Source: Azorhizobium caulinodans ORS 571 (GTDB lineage Bacteria > Pseudomonadota > Alphaproteobacteria > Rhizobiales > Xanthobacteraceae). Taken from it: a stretch of DNA of 64,000 nt. This document shows positions 16,095 to 24,495 of the stretch, in pieces. The notes below the pieces were generated by a model. The model made no database searches and was not told the DNA's origin. It worked only from the letters and a program-made list of their open reading frames with translations. Position numbers and translations under genes: made by a program. Every line of letters begins with the position of its first letter. Positions within the stretch are counted from its first letter, which is position 1. The stretch is taken from the NCBI RefSeq assembly GCF_000010525.1, contig NC_009937.1, positions 1,865,501-1,929,500 of the forward strand. The letters are read 5' to 3'.

Positions 16095-17948
16095 ATGGAT
16101 CACGCGCAGGAAAGCCGGCTGAAGACCCTGCTGCTGCTCCTCGCGCTTGGGGCGCTCGCGTGTGGGCTCGCCGTGCGCCTCGGCGGATGGGAGCGGGCCG
16201 CCGCCGTCGTGTGGAGCGTGGGGACGATCCCGGTGCTGCTGGCGCTGCTCCTGGAGATCCTGCGCAGCCTGCGGCGGGGGGAAATCGGGCTCGATATCGT
16301 CGCGGCGCTCTCCATGTCCTCCGCGCTTCTGGTCGGCGAGGCTCTCGCCGCCTGTGTGGTCGCGGTGATGTATTCCGGCGGCACCTTCCTGGAGAGTTTC
16401 GCGGAAGGCCGCGCGCGTCGGGACATGCGTGACCTCCTCGCCCGCGTGCCCCGCAGCGCCACCCGTCACCGTGCGGGCGCGCTGGAGGACATTCCGCTCG
16501 ATGCCATCACGCCGGGGGACCGCCTGCTGATCCGGCAGGGGGACGTGGTGCCGGTGGACGGCACCATCGCCTCCGACACCGCCTTTCTCGATGCCTCCGC
16601 CTTGACCGGCGAGGCCCTGCCGGTCCGCCTCGCGCGCGATGAAGCCGCCATGAGCGGTTCCAACAATGCGGGCGAAGCGTTCGACCTCATCGCCACCCGG
16701 CCGGCACGCGACAGCACATACGCGGGCATCGTGCGGCTGGTGGAGGAGGCGCAGCGCTCCAAGGCACCCATGGCGCGGCTCGCGGACCAGTGGTCGCTGG
16801 GCTTCCTCGCCGTGACGGTGGCTCTGGCGGTGGCGGCATGGTGGTTCACCGGCGATCCGGTCCGGGCCGTGGCCGTGCTGGTCGTGGCGACGCCGTGTCC
16901 GCTGATCCTCGCCGTGCCGGTTGCCCTTGTGGCAGGCCTGTCCCGCGCTGCCCATTTCGGCGTTCTCATCAAGGGCGCGGGGCCACTGGAGGCCATGGCC
17001 CGGACGCGGACGCTGATCCTCGACAAGACCGGCACGCTCACCGAGGGACGGCCGCGGATCGTCTCCGTCCTCAGTCATGACGGCACCGCGGCGGACGACA
17101 TTCTGCGTCTTGCGGCCGCGCTCGATCAGGCGACCAAGCACCCCGTGGCGCAGGCCATCGTGGCGGCGGCGCGCGAGCGCGGGCTCACGCTCAGCGTGCC
17201 ATCCTGCGTCGTGGAGACGCCGGGTGAGGGGCTGTCGGGGCAGGTGGAGGGGCGAACCGTGCTCGTCGGCGGGGATGGCTTCGTCACCGCGCGCGTGGGC
17301 CAGGGGGCGGCCCGGATCGAACTCCCTGCCGGTTCTGTTCTGGTGGCGGTGGGGCTCGATGGGCGGCTGGCCGGACATCTCGTCATGGCCGATCCGCTAC
17401 GGGCTGGTACGCGCGACATGCTGGACGGGCTGCGCCGGGAAGGAGTGGAGCGCATCCTGCTTGCCACCGGCGATCGTCGGGAGGTGGCGGAGAGCGTGAC
17501 GCAGGGGCTTGGCCTCGACGGCATCCGCGCGGGGCTGACGCCGGACCAGAAGGTGCTGCTGGTGCTCTCCGAGCGCAAGCGCGGTCCGGTGATGATGGTC
17601 GGCGACGGGGTGAACGACGCGCCCGCGCTTGCCGCGGCCGACGTGGGCGTCGCGATGGGCGCACGGGGCGCCGCGGCGTCCGCCGAGGCGGCCGATGTGG
17701 TGCTGTTGGTGGACCGGGTGGATCGTCTGGTGCCCGGCATCGGAATTGCCCGTGGCGCGCGGCGGATCGCGATGGAAAGCGTCGTTGCGGGTATCGGCCT
17801 GTCGGTCATCGGCATGGTGGCGGCGGCGCTCGGTCATCTCTCACCGGTGCAGGGGGCACTGATCCAGGAGGTCATCGATGTCGCCGTAATCCTGAACGCA
17901 CTGCGGGCCCTTCGCCTCTCCCCGAAGGGAAAGGGGGCGCAGGCCTGA
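16095..17948 (+). CDS. P1B-like heavy-metal P-type ATPase with TPCP motif
   Basis: A 617-residue metal-type P-ATPase. Landmarks are TGEALPV (Thr171), the membrane motif TPCPLILAVP (residues 266-275), the phosphorylation site DKTGTLTEG (Asp310), KHPVAQAI (His349) and VGDGVNDAPAL (about 503). The usual membrane CPC is replaced by PCP, with a single Cys268. No N-terminal CxxC metal domain is present and the protein is short. These features place it outside the common copper and zinc/cadmium groups, and the metal cannot be named. The ATG at 16095 has GGAGGG five bases upstream. The 252 bases before it hold no gene I can support. Confidence 0.85.
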   Translation: MDHAQESRLKTLLLLLALGALACGLAVRLGGWERAAAVVWSVGTIPVLLALLLEILRSLRRGEIGLDIVAALSMSSALLVGEALAACVVAVMYSGGTFLESFAEGRARRDMRDLLARVPRSATRHRAGALEDIPLDAITPGDRLLIRQGDVVPVDGTIASDTAFLDASALTGEALPVRLARDEAAMSGSNNAGEAFDLIATRPARDSTYAGIVRLVEEAQRSKAPMARLADQWSLGFLAVTVALAVAAWWFTGDPVRAVAVLVVATPCPLILAVPVALVAGLSRAAHFGVLIKGAGPLEAMARTRTLILDKTGTLTEGRPRIVSVLSHDGTAADDILRLAAALDQATKHPVAQAIVAAARERGLTLSVPSCVVETPGEGLSGQVEGRTVLVGGDGFVTARVGQGAARIELPAGSVLVAVGLDGRLAGHLVMADPLRAGTRDMLDGLRREGVERILLATGDRREVAESVTQGLGLDGIRAGLTPDQKVLLVLSERKRGPVMMVGDGVNDAPALAAADVGVAMGARGAAASAEAADVVLLVDRVDRLVPGIGIARGARRIAMESVVAGIGLSVIGMVAAALGHLSPVQGALIQEVIDVAVILNALRALRLSPKGKGAQA

Positions 17949-18088
17949 CGCAGCGTTGCAGCATGTCGGCACCCGGGTGTGGCCCCGCGGAATGGGGCGA
18001 CCTCCAAATTTCGGGGCTTCCCCCGTGATGCGTGGGGCTGTGCGTGCGTGGTCATATTTAATATCGTTTGATTTCAGATGGTTATGGG

Positions 18089-18104
18089 TTGGCACGGGGC
18101 TTGC
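18089..18104 (+). promoter_or_regulatory. sigma-54 (RpoN) promoter of the 11-gene cluster
   Basis: TTGGCACGGGGCTTGC matches the -24/-12 consensus TTGGCACGNNNNTTGC at every fixed position and with the required spacing. Transcription would begin near 18116, leaving a leader of about 20 bases before the HAD gene at 18137. An NtrC-type activator with an intact GAFTGA loop is encoded further down the same gene string, which supports the call. A perfect palindrome, CACCCGGGTG at 17970-17979, lies about 120 bases upstream and is a candidate enhancer site. Confidence 0.85.
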
Positions 18105-18136
18105 CAAACGTACGGGGCACTTATCGAGGCCCCGCA

Positions 18137-18817
18137 ATGAAGCTCCATTTCGTCTTGGATTTCGACGGAACCATCTGCCCCACCGACACCACCGACTTCA
18201 TTCTGGAAACCTTCGCCGATCCGGCGTGGCGGGAAGTCGAGGCGGATTGGGAAACGGGCCTCATCGATACCCGCACCTGCCTCTCGCGGCAGGTCGATCT
18301 GCTGGATGTCCAGCCTGAGGTTCTGGACGCCAAGCTGCGCACCCTGCCGCTCGATCCTGCCTTCCCGGCCTTCGTGACCGAGGCGGGCCGGCGCGGCGCC
18401 GAGCTCCAGATCGTCTCCGACGGCTTCAAGCGCTTCATCGACGTCATGCTCGAAGCCAAGGGCATCTCCCTGCCCACGCGCTCCAATCATCTTCAGCCTC
18501 TCGGGAGCGGGCGCTGGGCCGCGCAATTCCCGCCGCCCGCGCCGCGCTGCCAGAACGGCACCTGCAAGTGCGCGGCGGCGCCGCGGGGCCGGGAGCGCGT
18601 GGTGCTGATCGGCGACGGCAAGTCCGACTTCTGCCTTGCGGAGCGGGCGGACTTCGTCCTCGCCAAGGGACGCCTCGCAGAATTCTGCCGCATCCACGAC
18701 ATCCCCCACCAGCGCGTCAGCGGCTTTGCCGATGCGTTGGACTATCTCCTCCAGAACGCCTCCACCCCCCGCACGGCCGCCTTCGGCGGTCTTGAGCTTG
18801 AGGACATCCATGCTTGA
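18137..18817 (+). CDS. MtnX-like HAD-IB family phosphatase
   Basis: A 226-residue soluble haloacid-dehalogenase phosphatase. Motif I is FVLDFDGTICPTDTTD with the nucleophile Asp at residue 8; motif II is LQIVSDGFK; motif III/IV is LIGDGKSDFCLAERAD. The overall form matches MtnX and phosphoserine-phosphatase relatives that act on small phosphorylated carbon or amino compounds. A CRQNGTCKC-like Cys patch near residues 137-144 is unusual and could bind a metal. As first gene behind the sigma-54 promoter and next to an aminotransferase, it likely removes phosphate from a pathway intermediate. No methionine-salvage genes are near, so that role is not assumed. Confidence 0.8.
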   Translation: MKLHFVLDFDGTICPTDTTDFILETFADPAWREVEADWETGLIDTRTCLSRQVDLLDVQPEVLDAKLRTLPLDPAFPAFVTEAGRRGAELQIVSDGFKRFIDVMLEAKGISLPTRSNHLQPLGSGRWAAQFPPPAPRCQNGTCKCAAAPRGRERVVLIGDGKSDFCLAERADFVLAKGRLAEFCRIHDIPHQRVSGFADALDYLLQNASTPRTAAFGGLELEDIHA

Positions 18818-20228
18818 TCGCAGCCTGCTGACCGGCACCGCCACCACCGCCGAGGCGGAGCGCGAGCGCCTTCTCACCCTTGAGAATGCCTATTGCTCCC
18901 ATGGCGATACGGTTCACTACACGGAATTTCCGAAGATCTTCGAGCGCTGCGAAGGCTCGTTCATGTATGACGACGAGGACCGGCCGTTCCTCGATCTCCA
19001 GATGTGGTACTCGGCGGTCAATTTCGGCTACGGCAATCAGCGGCTCAACGACGCCATGCGCCGCCAGCTGGAGCGCCTGCCGCAGGTGGCCAGCCAGTAT
19101 CTCCACCGCGAGAAGATCGAGCTGGCCGCCGAGATCGCCATCGGCGCGCAGGAGCGCTTCGGCCGCAAGGGGCGCGTGCATTTCAACGTCGGTGGTGCGC
19201 AGGCCATTGAAGACTCGCTCAAGATCGTGCGCAACGCCTGCGGCGGCAAGAGCCTGATGTTCGCCTTCGAAGGCGGCTATCACGGACGCACGCTGGGCGC
19301 CTCCGCCATCACCTCGTCCTACCGCTATCGCCGCCGCTACGGCCATTTCGGCGAGCGGGCGCAGTTTGTCGAATTTCCCTATCATTTCCGCGGCCCCCGC
19401 GGCATGTCGAAGGAGGAATACGGCCTCCACTGCGTGCGCAAGTTCGAGCGCCTGTTCGAGAGCGAATACAACGGCGTCTGGGACCCTAAGGTGGGCCAGA
19501 GCGAATATGCCGCCTTCTATGTGGAGCCCATCCAGGGCACCGGCGGCTATGTGATCCCGCCCGCCAATTTCTTCCCCGAGCTGAAGCGCGTGCTGGACAA
19601 GCATGGCATCCTGCTGGTGGTGGACGAGATCCAGATGGGCTTCTTCCGCACGGGCAAGCTCTGGTCCATCGAGCATTTTGGCGTTCAGCCGGACGTGCTG
19701 GTGTTCGGCAAGGCGCTGACCAACGGCCTCAACCCGCTCTCCGGCGTGTGGGCGCGCGAGGAACTGATCAATCCGCAGATCTTCCCCGCCGGCTCCACCC
19801 ACTCCACCTTCAACGCCAATCCGCTCGGCACGGCCGTCGCGCTCGAAGCGATGCGGATGATGCAGGAGGAGGATTTCGGCGCCAGCGTGATGGAGAAGGG
19901 TGCCCACTTCCTCGAAGGCATCAAGGAGCTGAAGAAGAAGCACGCCATCGTCGGCGATGTGGACGGCCTCGGCCTCGCGCTCCGCATCGAGATCTGCGAG
20001 CCGCACGACAGCTACACGCCGTCCAAGAAGCTGGTGGACCTGATGGCCGACGAGGCCATGAAGGGCGACCTTGTCTATGGCGGCGAGCGCTACGGTCTCG
20101 TGCTCGACATCGGCGGCTACCACAAGAACGTCATCACGCTTGCGCCCGCCCTCACCATCTCCCATGCGGAGATCGACATGGCGCTGGCGCTGCTCGACCA
20201 GCTCTTCACCCGCGTCACGCCCCGGTGA
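18810..20228 (+). CDS. PLP-dependent class III aminotransferase
   Basis: A 472-residue aminotransferase of the omega-amino/acetylornithine group. It has the fold landmarks HFNVGGAQAIEDSLKIVRN, FEGGYHGRTLGASAIT, the PLP-ring motif LLVVDEIQMGFFRTGK and the Schiff-base Lys301 in FGKALTNGLNPLSG. HSTFNANPLGTAVALEAM is a normal class III segment. The amino acceptor cannot be told from sequence. The start overlaps the HAD gene by eight bases. Together with the following ureohydrolase-fold enzyme it suggests making or trimming an amine such as a diamine or amino alcohol. Confidence 0.88.
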   Translation: MLDRSLLTGTATTAEAERERLLTLENAYCSHGDTVHYTEFPKIFERCEGSFMYDDEDRPFLDLQMWYSAVNFGYGNQRLNDAMRRQLERLPQVASQYLHREKIELAAEIAIGAQERFGRKGRVHFNVGGAQAIEDSLKIVRNACGGKSLMFAFEGGYHGRTLGASAITSSYRYRRRYGHFGERAQFVEFPYHFRGPRGMSKEEYGLHCVRKFERLFESEYNGVWDPKVGQSEYAAFYVEPIQGTGGYVIPPANFFPELKRVLDKHGILLVVDEIQMGFFRTGKLWSIEHFGVQPDVLVFGKALTNGLNPLSGVWAREELINPQIFPAGSTHSTFNANPLGTAVALEAMRMMQEEDFGASVMEKGAHFLEGIKELKKKHAIVGDVDGLGLALRIEICEPHDSYTPSKKLVDLMADEAMKGDLVYGGERYGLVLDIGGYHKNVITLAPALTISHAEIDMALALLDQLFTRVTPR

Positions 20229-20233
20229 CGGCC

Positions 20234-21157
20234 ATGCGCGCGCGCATCCTCGATCTCGACGGCGCCATCATGCTCCAGCCGGAAATGATGGACGCGTGCG
20301 CGCGCAGCGGCGGCATCCGGACCGCCGCCGGTGACCTCGCCCCCCGCCTGCGCCTGCAGGCGGACCGTGGCGCGCTCGCCGATCTCGACACGCGCCTCGG
20401 CCCCCACCGGGCCGGGGACGTCCATTTCATCGGCTCGGGTGATTTCCATCACCTGGCGCTGCTGCTGGTGGAGCGCGCCGGGCGCCCGCTCAGCATCGTC
20501 CATTTCGACAATCACCCGGACTGGACCGCCTGGCCGTCGAGCCTCAATTGCGGCTCCTGGGTCGCCCGCGCGCTGGAGCAGCCGAACGTGCTGCGCGTGA
20601 TCACGCTCGGCCCGGACAGTTCCGACCTCGCGGCGCCGCAGACCAAGGGCGCCGCCCTGGGATATCTGCGCGAGGGCCGGCTGGAGCTGCATCCCTTCGC
20701 CTCGAGCCGAACCTTCTATGCGGGCCGCGGCTTCGCTGTGCCCGGCGCCACCGCCGCGCCCGGCCTCAATGGCGACGGCCTTGTGTGGCACGGGCTCGAG
20801 GACGGCGACTGGCACATGCGCATCAGCGAGATCGCCGCGCGCCTGCCCGATGCGCCGGTCTGGATCAGCCTCGACAAGGATGTGCTGACCGAGACGGAGG
20901 CGCTCACCAACTGGGACCAGGGCCGCCTGTCGCTCGCCGAGACGCTGGAAGCCATCAGCATCTTCGCCCGCCACCGGCCGGTGATCGGCATGGATGTGTG
21001 CGGGGACTTCTCCCCGGCGCACAACCTCGGCCCGTGGCGGCGCTTACTCGCCCATCTCGACCGCGCCCAGCGGCCGGACCAGACCGCCGCCGACACGCGG
21101 ATCAACGGCGAGACCAACCTGCGCATCCTCCGGCACATGGAGGCCATCCTGTCATGA
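20234..21157 (+). CDS. arginase/agmatinase-fold (ureohydrolase superfamily) enzyme
   Basis: A 307-residue protein with the di-metal ligands of the ureohydrolase fold: GSGDFHH (His72/His73), HFDNHPDW (Asp92, His94, Asp96) and SLDKDVLT (Asp214, Asp216). The surroundings differ from arginase and agmatinase, for instance NCGSWVARAL where GxxH loops are expected, and the final motif reads DKDVLTETEALTNW rather than DPxxAPG. It probably cleaves a guanidino, formimino or similar C-N bond in an unfamiliar substrate, or has become a deacylase. A GTG at 20225 overlapping the previous stop is an alternative start. Confidence 0.75.
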   Translation: MRARILDLDGAIMLQPEMMDACARSGGIRTAAGDLAPRLRLQADRGALADLDTRLGPHRAGDVHFIGSGDFHHLALLLVERAGRPLSIVHFDNHPDWTAWPSSLNCGSWVARALEQPNVLRVITLGPDSSDLAAPQTKGAALGYLREGRLELHPFASSRTFYAGRGFAVPGATAAPGLNGDGLVWHGLEDGDWHMRISEIAARLPDAPVWISLDKDVLTETEALTNWDQGRLSLAETLEAISIFARHRPVIGMDVCGDFSPAHNLGPWRRLLAHLDRAQRPDQTAADTRINGETNLRILRHMEAILS

Positions 21158-21513
21158 GCGAACTGGTCATCTTGCTGGTCCTGTCGGTGGTCTGCGACGT
21201 CTGCGGGCAATTGGCCTTCAAGCGGGGGGCGGATGCCCTCCCGCCGGCCAGCGATCTCGCGCGCTTCCTGCCGGCGCTCTTCACCCAGCCCTGGCTGCTG
21301 GCAGGCATCGCCGTCTATGGCGTCGAGTTCATCGTCTGGATCCGCGTCCTGATGCTGGCGCCCCTTGGCATCGCCTTCCCGCTCGCCAGCCTCAACATCC
21401 TCGGCATCATGGTGGCCAGCCACCTGATCCTGAAGGAGCCCGCCACCCGCCGCCAATACGCCGGCGCCGTGCTGGTCACGGCGGGCATCGCGCTCGTCGC
21501 CAGCAGCCTGTGA
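21154..21513 (+). CDS. half-size DMT/EamA-type transporter, first copy
   Basis: A 119-residue protein with four predicted helices, the size of SMR and ArnE/ArnF proteins. It starts ELVILLVLSVVCDVCGQLAF and ends with IALVASSL. Such short proteins work as dimers that move small amines or lipid-linked sugars across the membrane. Its ATG overlaps the ureohydrolase stop. A second four-helix gene appears two genes later, so a hetero-dimer is plausible. Confidence 0.75.
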   Translation: MSELVILLVLSVVCDVCGQLAFKRGADALPPASDLARFLPALFTQPWLLAGIAVYGVEFIVWIRVLMLAPLGIAFPLASLNILGIMVASHLILKEPATRRQYAGAVLVTAGIALVASSL

Positions 21514-21517
21514 GGAC

Positions 21518-22396
21518 ATGATGGCCATCATCGACCGCAGTTTCATGATCGAGGGCGGGCCCGTGGGCGTCCTGCTCATTCACGGTCTCGGCGGCACGCC
21601 GGTGGAGATGCGGGAGGTCGCCCGTGCCCTCGCTGCCGGTGGCCACACGGTGCTGTGCTGCCAACTGGCCGGCCATGGCGGCTCCATGGACGATCTCACC
21701 AGCACCGGCTTCGAGGACTGGTACGACAGCGCGCTCGCGGGCCTCGCCACGCTGGAGCAGCGCTGCGAGCGCGTGGTGGTCGGGGGCCTCTCCATGGGGG
21801 CGGTGCTCGCGGCGCTCCTGGCGGCGCGCCAGCCGGAGCGGGTCGCCGGCCTCGTCATGCTGGCGCCGACGCTGCGCTATGATGGCTGGTCGATCCCCTG
21901 GTACAGCTTCCTGCTGCCCCTGCTCATCAACACGCCCATCGGCCGGCGCTACCAGTTCGAGGAGCGGGAGCCTTACGGAGTGAAGGACGAGCGCGTGCGG
22001 GCGGTGATCGTGCGAGCCCTGCGACAGGGCAGCGGCGATGCCGGCCTCACCGCCACGCCCTCTGCCGCCCTTCGGGAACTGTGGCGCCTCGTCGCCGCGC
22101 TGCGTCCGCTGCTGGGGGCCATCCGCCAGCGCACGCTGCTCGTGCACGCCCGGCACGATGATGTGGCAAGCCTGCGCAACGCCCTCTATCTCCAGCGCCA
22201 TCTCGGCGGGCCGGTGGACAGCCTTATCCTTGAGGACAGCTATCATCTCGTCACCCTCGACCGGCAGCGGCATCTGGTGACCGAGCGCGTCCTGAGCTTC
22301 GTCGATGCGCTCACCGCGCCGAAGTCGAACCCGAAGGCGCGCCGCCCGGCCGCCCGCGCCGCCCTCGTGCCGCAGGAGATGGGCCATGTCGCATGA
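21518..22396 (+). CDS. alpha/beta hydrolase, carboxylesterase/serine aminopeptidase type
   Basis: A 292-residue hydrolase with the oxyanion segment LLIHGLGGTPVEM, the nucleophile elbow GGLSMGAV (Ser92), an acid in HARHDDVA and a His in SYHLVTLD. The form is close to monoacylglycerol lipases and Est30-type carboxylesterases. Within this pathway it might release or transfer an acyl chain. Two ATGs in a row (21518, 21521) follow GAGGAC; either can start. The tail after residue 265 is basic and Ala/Pro rich, with no known domain. The stop overlaps the next gene by 11 bases. Confidence 0.82.
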   Translation: MMAIIDRSFMIEGGPVGVLLIHGLGGTPVEMREVARALAAGGHTVLCCQLAGHGGSMDDLTSTGFEDWYDSALAGLATLEQRCERVVVGGLSMGAVLAALLAARQPERVAGLVMLAPTLRYDGWSIPWYSFLLPLLINTPIGRRYQFEEREPYGVKDERVRAVIVRALRQGSGDAGLTATPSAALRELWRLVAALRPLLGAIRQRTLLVHARHDDVASLRNALYLQRHLGGPVDSLILEDSYHLVTLDRQRHLVTERVLSFVDALTAPKSNPKARRPAARAALVPQEMGHVA

Positions 22397-23597
22397 GGCG
22401 ATGCTCGCGGGCGGCTGGGCCGGGGCTACGGCGTCCGAGCGTCCGACCGTCGCGCAGATCCTGCCCGCCATGCTGGACATCCCGCGCCGGGAATGGGGCC
22501 TGGCGCGCTTTGGTGACGCGGAAGGCTGGGACTATCTGCGCGCCTGCGAAATGGCGCCACCGCGCGCGTTCCGCCTCGGCGCCGCGCAGGTGACGGACGA
22601 ACTCGGCTTTGCCGCCGGCGCGCCGCTGTTCCAGCTGAGCTACCGGCTCGACACGCCGCTTCAGGGCGGCACGCTGGGGCGCTGGTGCGACCGGCTGGCT
22701 CGTCTCGCGCCCCGGCTGCTGGAATGGCGTCTCCTGGCGGTGGGCTCGCCCTTCACCGAGGTGTGCCCGCTGGGCGTGCATCCCCGTCTTCCCGCCGACG
22801 CGGCCGACGCCGCGGTGGGCCGCCTTGTCGCGGGCGTGGAGGCCGAGGCGCGTTTGCGGGGCGCCTCCATGATCGCGTTCAAGGACCTGTCCGGCCGCGA
22901 CATGGAGCGCTTCGGTCCGGTGCTGCGGGCCGCCGGCTACACTGCCATCGAGAGCCTGCCGCTCGCCGTGCTCGACCTCGATGACACACGCAACGAGGAT
23001 GAGTATCTGGCGCGGCTCTCGGCAGCCACCCGGAAGGACATCCGCCGCAAGCTGAAGAAGGCCGGGCGGGTGGAGGTGGAATGGCGCAGCTCCATCGAGG
23101 GGCTGGAAGGGGAGGTGGCTGCGCTCTATGAGGCGACGCGCGCCCAGAGCAACGTGCACTACGGCGACTTCGAGGAACTGCCCGAAGGCTATTTCGAGCG
23201 CATCTCCCGCAACATGGGCGGCCGTGTCGCCTTCGCCTGCTATCGGATCGACGGCACGCTCGCGGCCTTCAACATGCTCTTCATCGAGAGTGACCGGGTC
23301 ATCGACAAGTTCCTGGGCATGCGTTACCCGCTGGCCCGCGAGCATGATCTTTACGCCGTGAGCTGGATGGAGAACGTCCGTTTCTGCCAGCGCATTGGCC
23401 GACGCTATCTCCAGACCGGCCAGACGGCCTATGCTTCCAAGCTGCGCTACGGCAGCGGCCTCAGCCCGCTCACCCTGATGGTGAAGCACCGCAATCCCCT
23501 GCTGAATGCGCTGGTGCGCCTCGGCGCCCGCTGGCTGTCCTTCCCGCGCTGGGACCCGGACCTCAAGGCGCATGCGGAACGGCAGGCTGCGCCATGA
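22386..23597 (+). CDS. FemAB/GNAT-like acyltransferase (BioF2-type)
   Basis: A 403-residue protein whose second half resembles the GNAT/FemAB transferase fold: YLARLSAATRKDIRRKLKKA, then a GxxAAFNMLF-like strand (GTLAAFNMLFIESDRVID), LGMRYPLAREHDLYAV and YLQTGQTAYASKL. Relatives add acyl or aminoacyl groups to amines in the envelope or in lipids. The first 150 residues are less familiar. No signal peptide or helix is seen, so it should act in the cytoplasm. The ATG at 22386 lies inside the hydrolase gene. Substrate is unknown; an N-acyl transfer to the amine made upstream is my inference. Confidence 0.7.
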   Translation: MSHEAMLAGGWAGATASERPTVAQILPAMLDIPRREWGLARFGDAEGWDYLRACEMAPPRAFRLGAAQVTDELGFAAGAPLFQLSYRLDTPLQGGTLGRWCDRLARLAPRLLEWRLLAVGSPFTEVCPLGVHPRLPADAADAAVGRLVAGVEAEARLRGASMIAFKDLSGRDMERFGPVLRAAGYTAIESLPLAVLDLDDTRNEDEYLARLSAATRKDIRRKLKKAGRVEVEWRSSIEGLEGEVAALYEATRAQSNVHYGDFEELPEGYFERISRNMGGRVAFACYRIDGTLAAFNMLFIESDRVIDKFLGMRYPLAREHDLYAVSWMENVRFCQRIGRRYLQTGQTAYASKLRYGSGLSPLTLMVKHRNPLLNALVRLGARWLSFPRWDPDLKAHAERQAAP

Positions 23598-24022
23598 TGC
23601 ACCTTCCCCTGCGCATGGGGCCGCTGGCGCTGGTCGGCGTGTTCCTTGGCGCCGACACCGCCACGCAGCTCGCCTTCAAGGCGGCGGCGCTCGAACTGGG
23701 AGACCGGCCCCTGGGGCTCGCCTTTCTCGCCGACGCGGTTCAGGCGCCGTACGTCTGGGCGGCGATTGCCTGCTATCTCGCGACCTATGTGCTCTGGATC
23801 GCCATTCTCCAGGGCAGCGACCTTGCCCGTGCCTTCCCGCTCACGGCGCTCAGCTATGTCACCGTGCCGCTCGGCGGCTGGTTCCTCTTCGGCGAGGGGC
23901 TCGGCCTGAAGCCCGCGCTCGGCATCGCGCTCATCTGCGCGGGCGTGACCCTGATCGGCCATGAGGAAGGGGAAAGCCTCGAGGCGCAACACCATGGAGA
24001 AACCCCCGCATGCGTGGACTGA
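23594..24022 (+). CDS. half-size DMT/EamA-type transporter, second copy
   Basis: A 142-residue four-helix membrane protein related in type to the one at 21154, including a matching ADTATQLAFKAAALELG start and a final ALICAGVTLIGH helix. It differs in length and has a short acidic, His-containing tail. Its ATG overlaps the acyltransferase stop. Two unequal half-transporters in one operon usually form one hetero-dimeric carrier, as ArnE and ArnF do. Confidence 0.75.
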   Translation: MMHLPLRMGPLALVGVFLGADTATQLAFKAAALELGDRPLGLAFLADAVQAPYVWAAIACYLATYVLWIAILQGSDLARAFPLTALSYVTVPLGGWFLFGEGLGLKPALGIALICAGVTLIGHEEGESLEAQHHGETPACVD

Positions 24023-24489
24023 GCCCGCTTCTCGCCGCCCTTGCAACCCTGCCGTTTCTTGCCACCGCCTCCCTTGCGGCGTCTCCGGACGCCGCCGGCG
24101 TGTGGTTGACCGATGACGGCGAGGCGGCCGTCGAGTTCAAGGCCTGCCCCGAGGGCCTGTGCGGCACCATCGTCTGGCTGAAGACGCCACTGGACGAGGG
24201 GCAGCCGGCGCAGGATGATAACAACCCCGACGCGAGCCTGCGTTCGCGCCCGCTCTGCGGCCTGCCTATCGTCGGCGGCCTGCGCCGGAACGGCGACCGG
24301 CTGGACGGAGGCTGGATTTATGATCCGGAAAGCGGCCGCCGCTATCAGCTGGTGATCCGCCAGCACGAGAGGGAGGCTCTGGACGTGACCGCTTACATGG
24401 GCGTCGAGGCTCTCGGGCAGACCGTCGCCTGGCATCGGGCGCCGGCCGGACAGGAGCGTTGCGCGCCGCCTGCCAAGGCTGGTCGCTGA
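24010..24489 (+). CDS. exported DUF2147 domain protein
   Basis: A 159-residue protein with a signal peptide (LSPLLAALATLPFLATASLA, cut near LAA/SPD) and a single DUF2147 beta-barrel-like domain. Landmarks are GVWLTDDGEAAVEF, GTIVWLKTP, GWIYDPESGRRYQ and a closing W-H pair. It is expected in the periplasm and has no assigned activity. Its start overlaps the transporter gene by 13 bases, so it belongs to the same unit and supports an envelope setting for the pathway. Confidence 0.8.
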   Translation: MRGLSPLLAALATLPFLATASLAASPDAAGVWLTDDGEAAVEFKACPEGLCGTIVWLKTPLDEGQPAQDDNNPDASLRSRPLCGLPIVGGLRRNGDRLDGGWIYDPESGRRYQLVIRQHEREALDVTAYMGVEALGQTVAWHRAPAGQERCAPPAKAGR

Positions 24490-24495
24490 GGCGCC

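Noticed and set aside
14262-17378. Minus-strand frame of over 1000 codons across the MscS and ATPase genes
   Set aside because: Spans two clear genes on the other strand and reads as Arg/His/Gly-rich nonsense.
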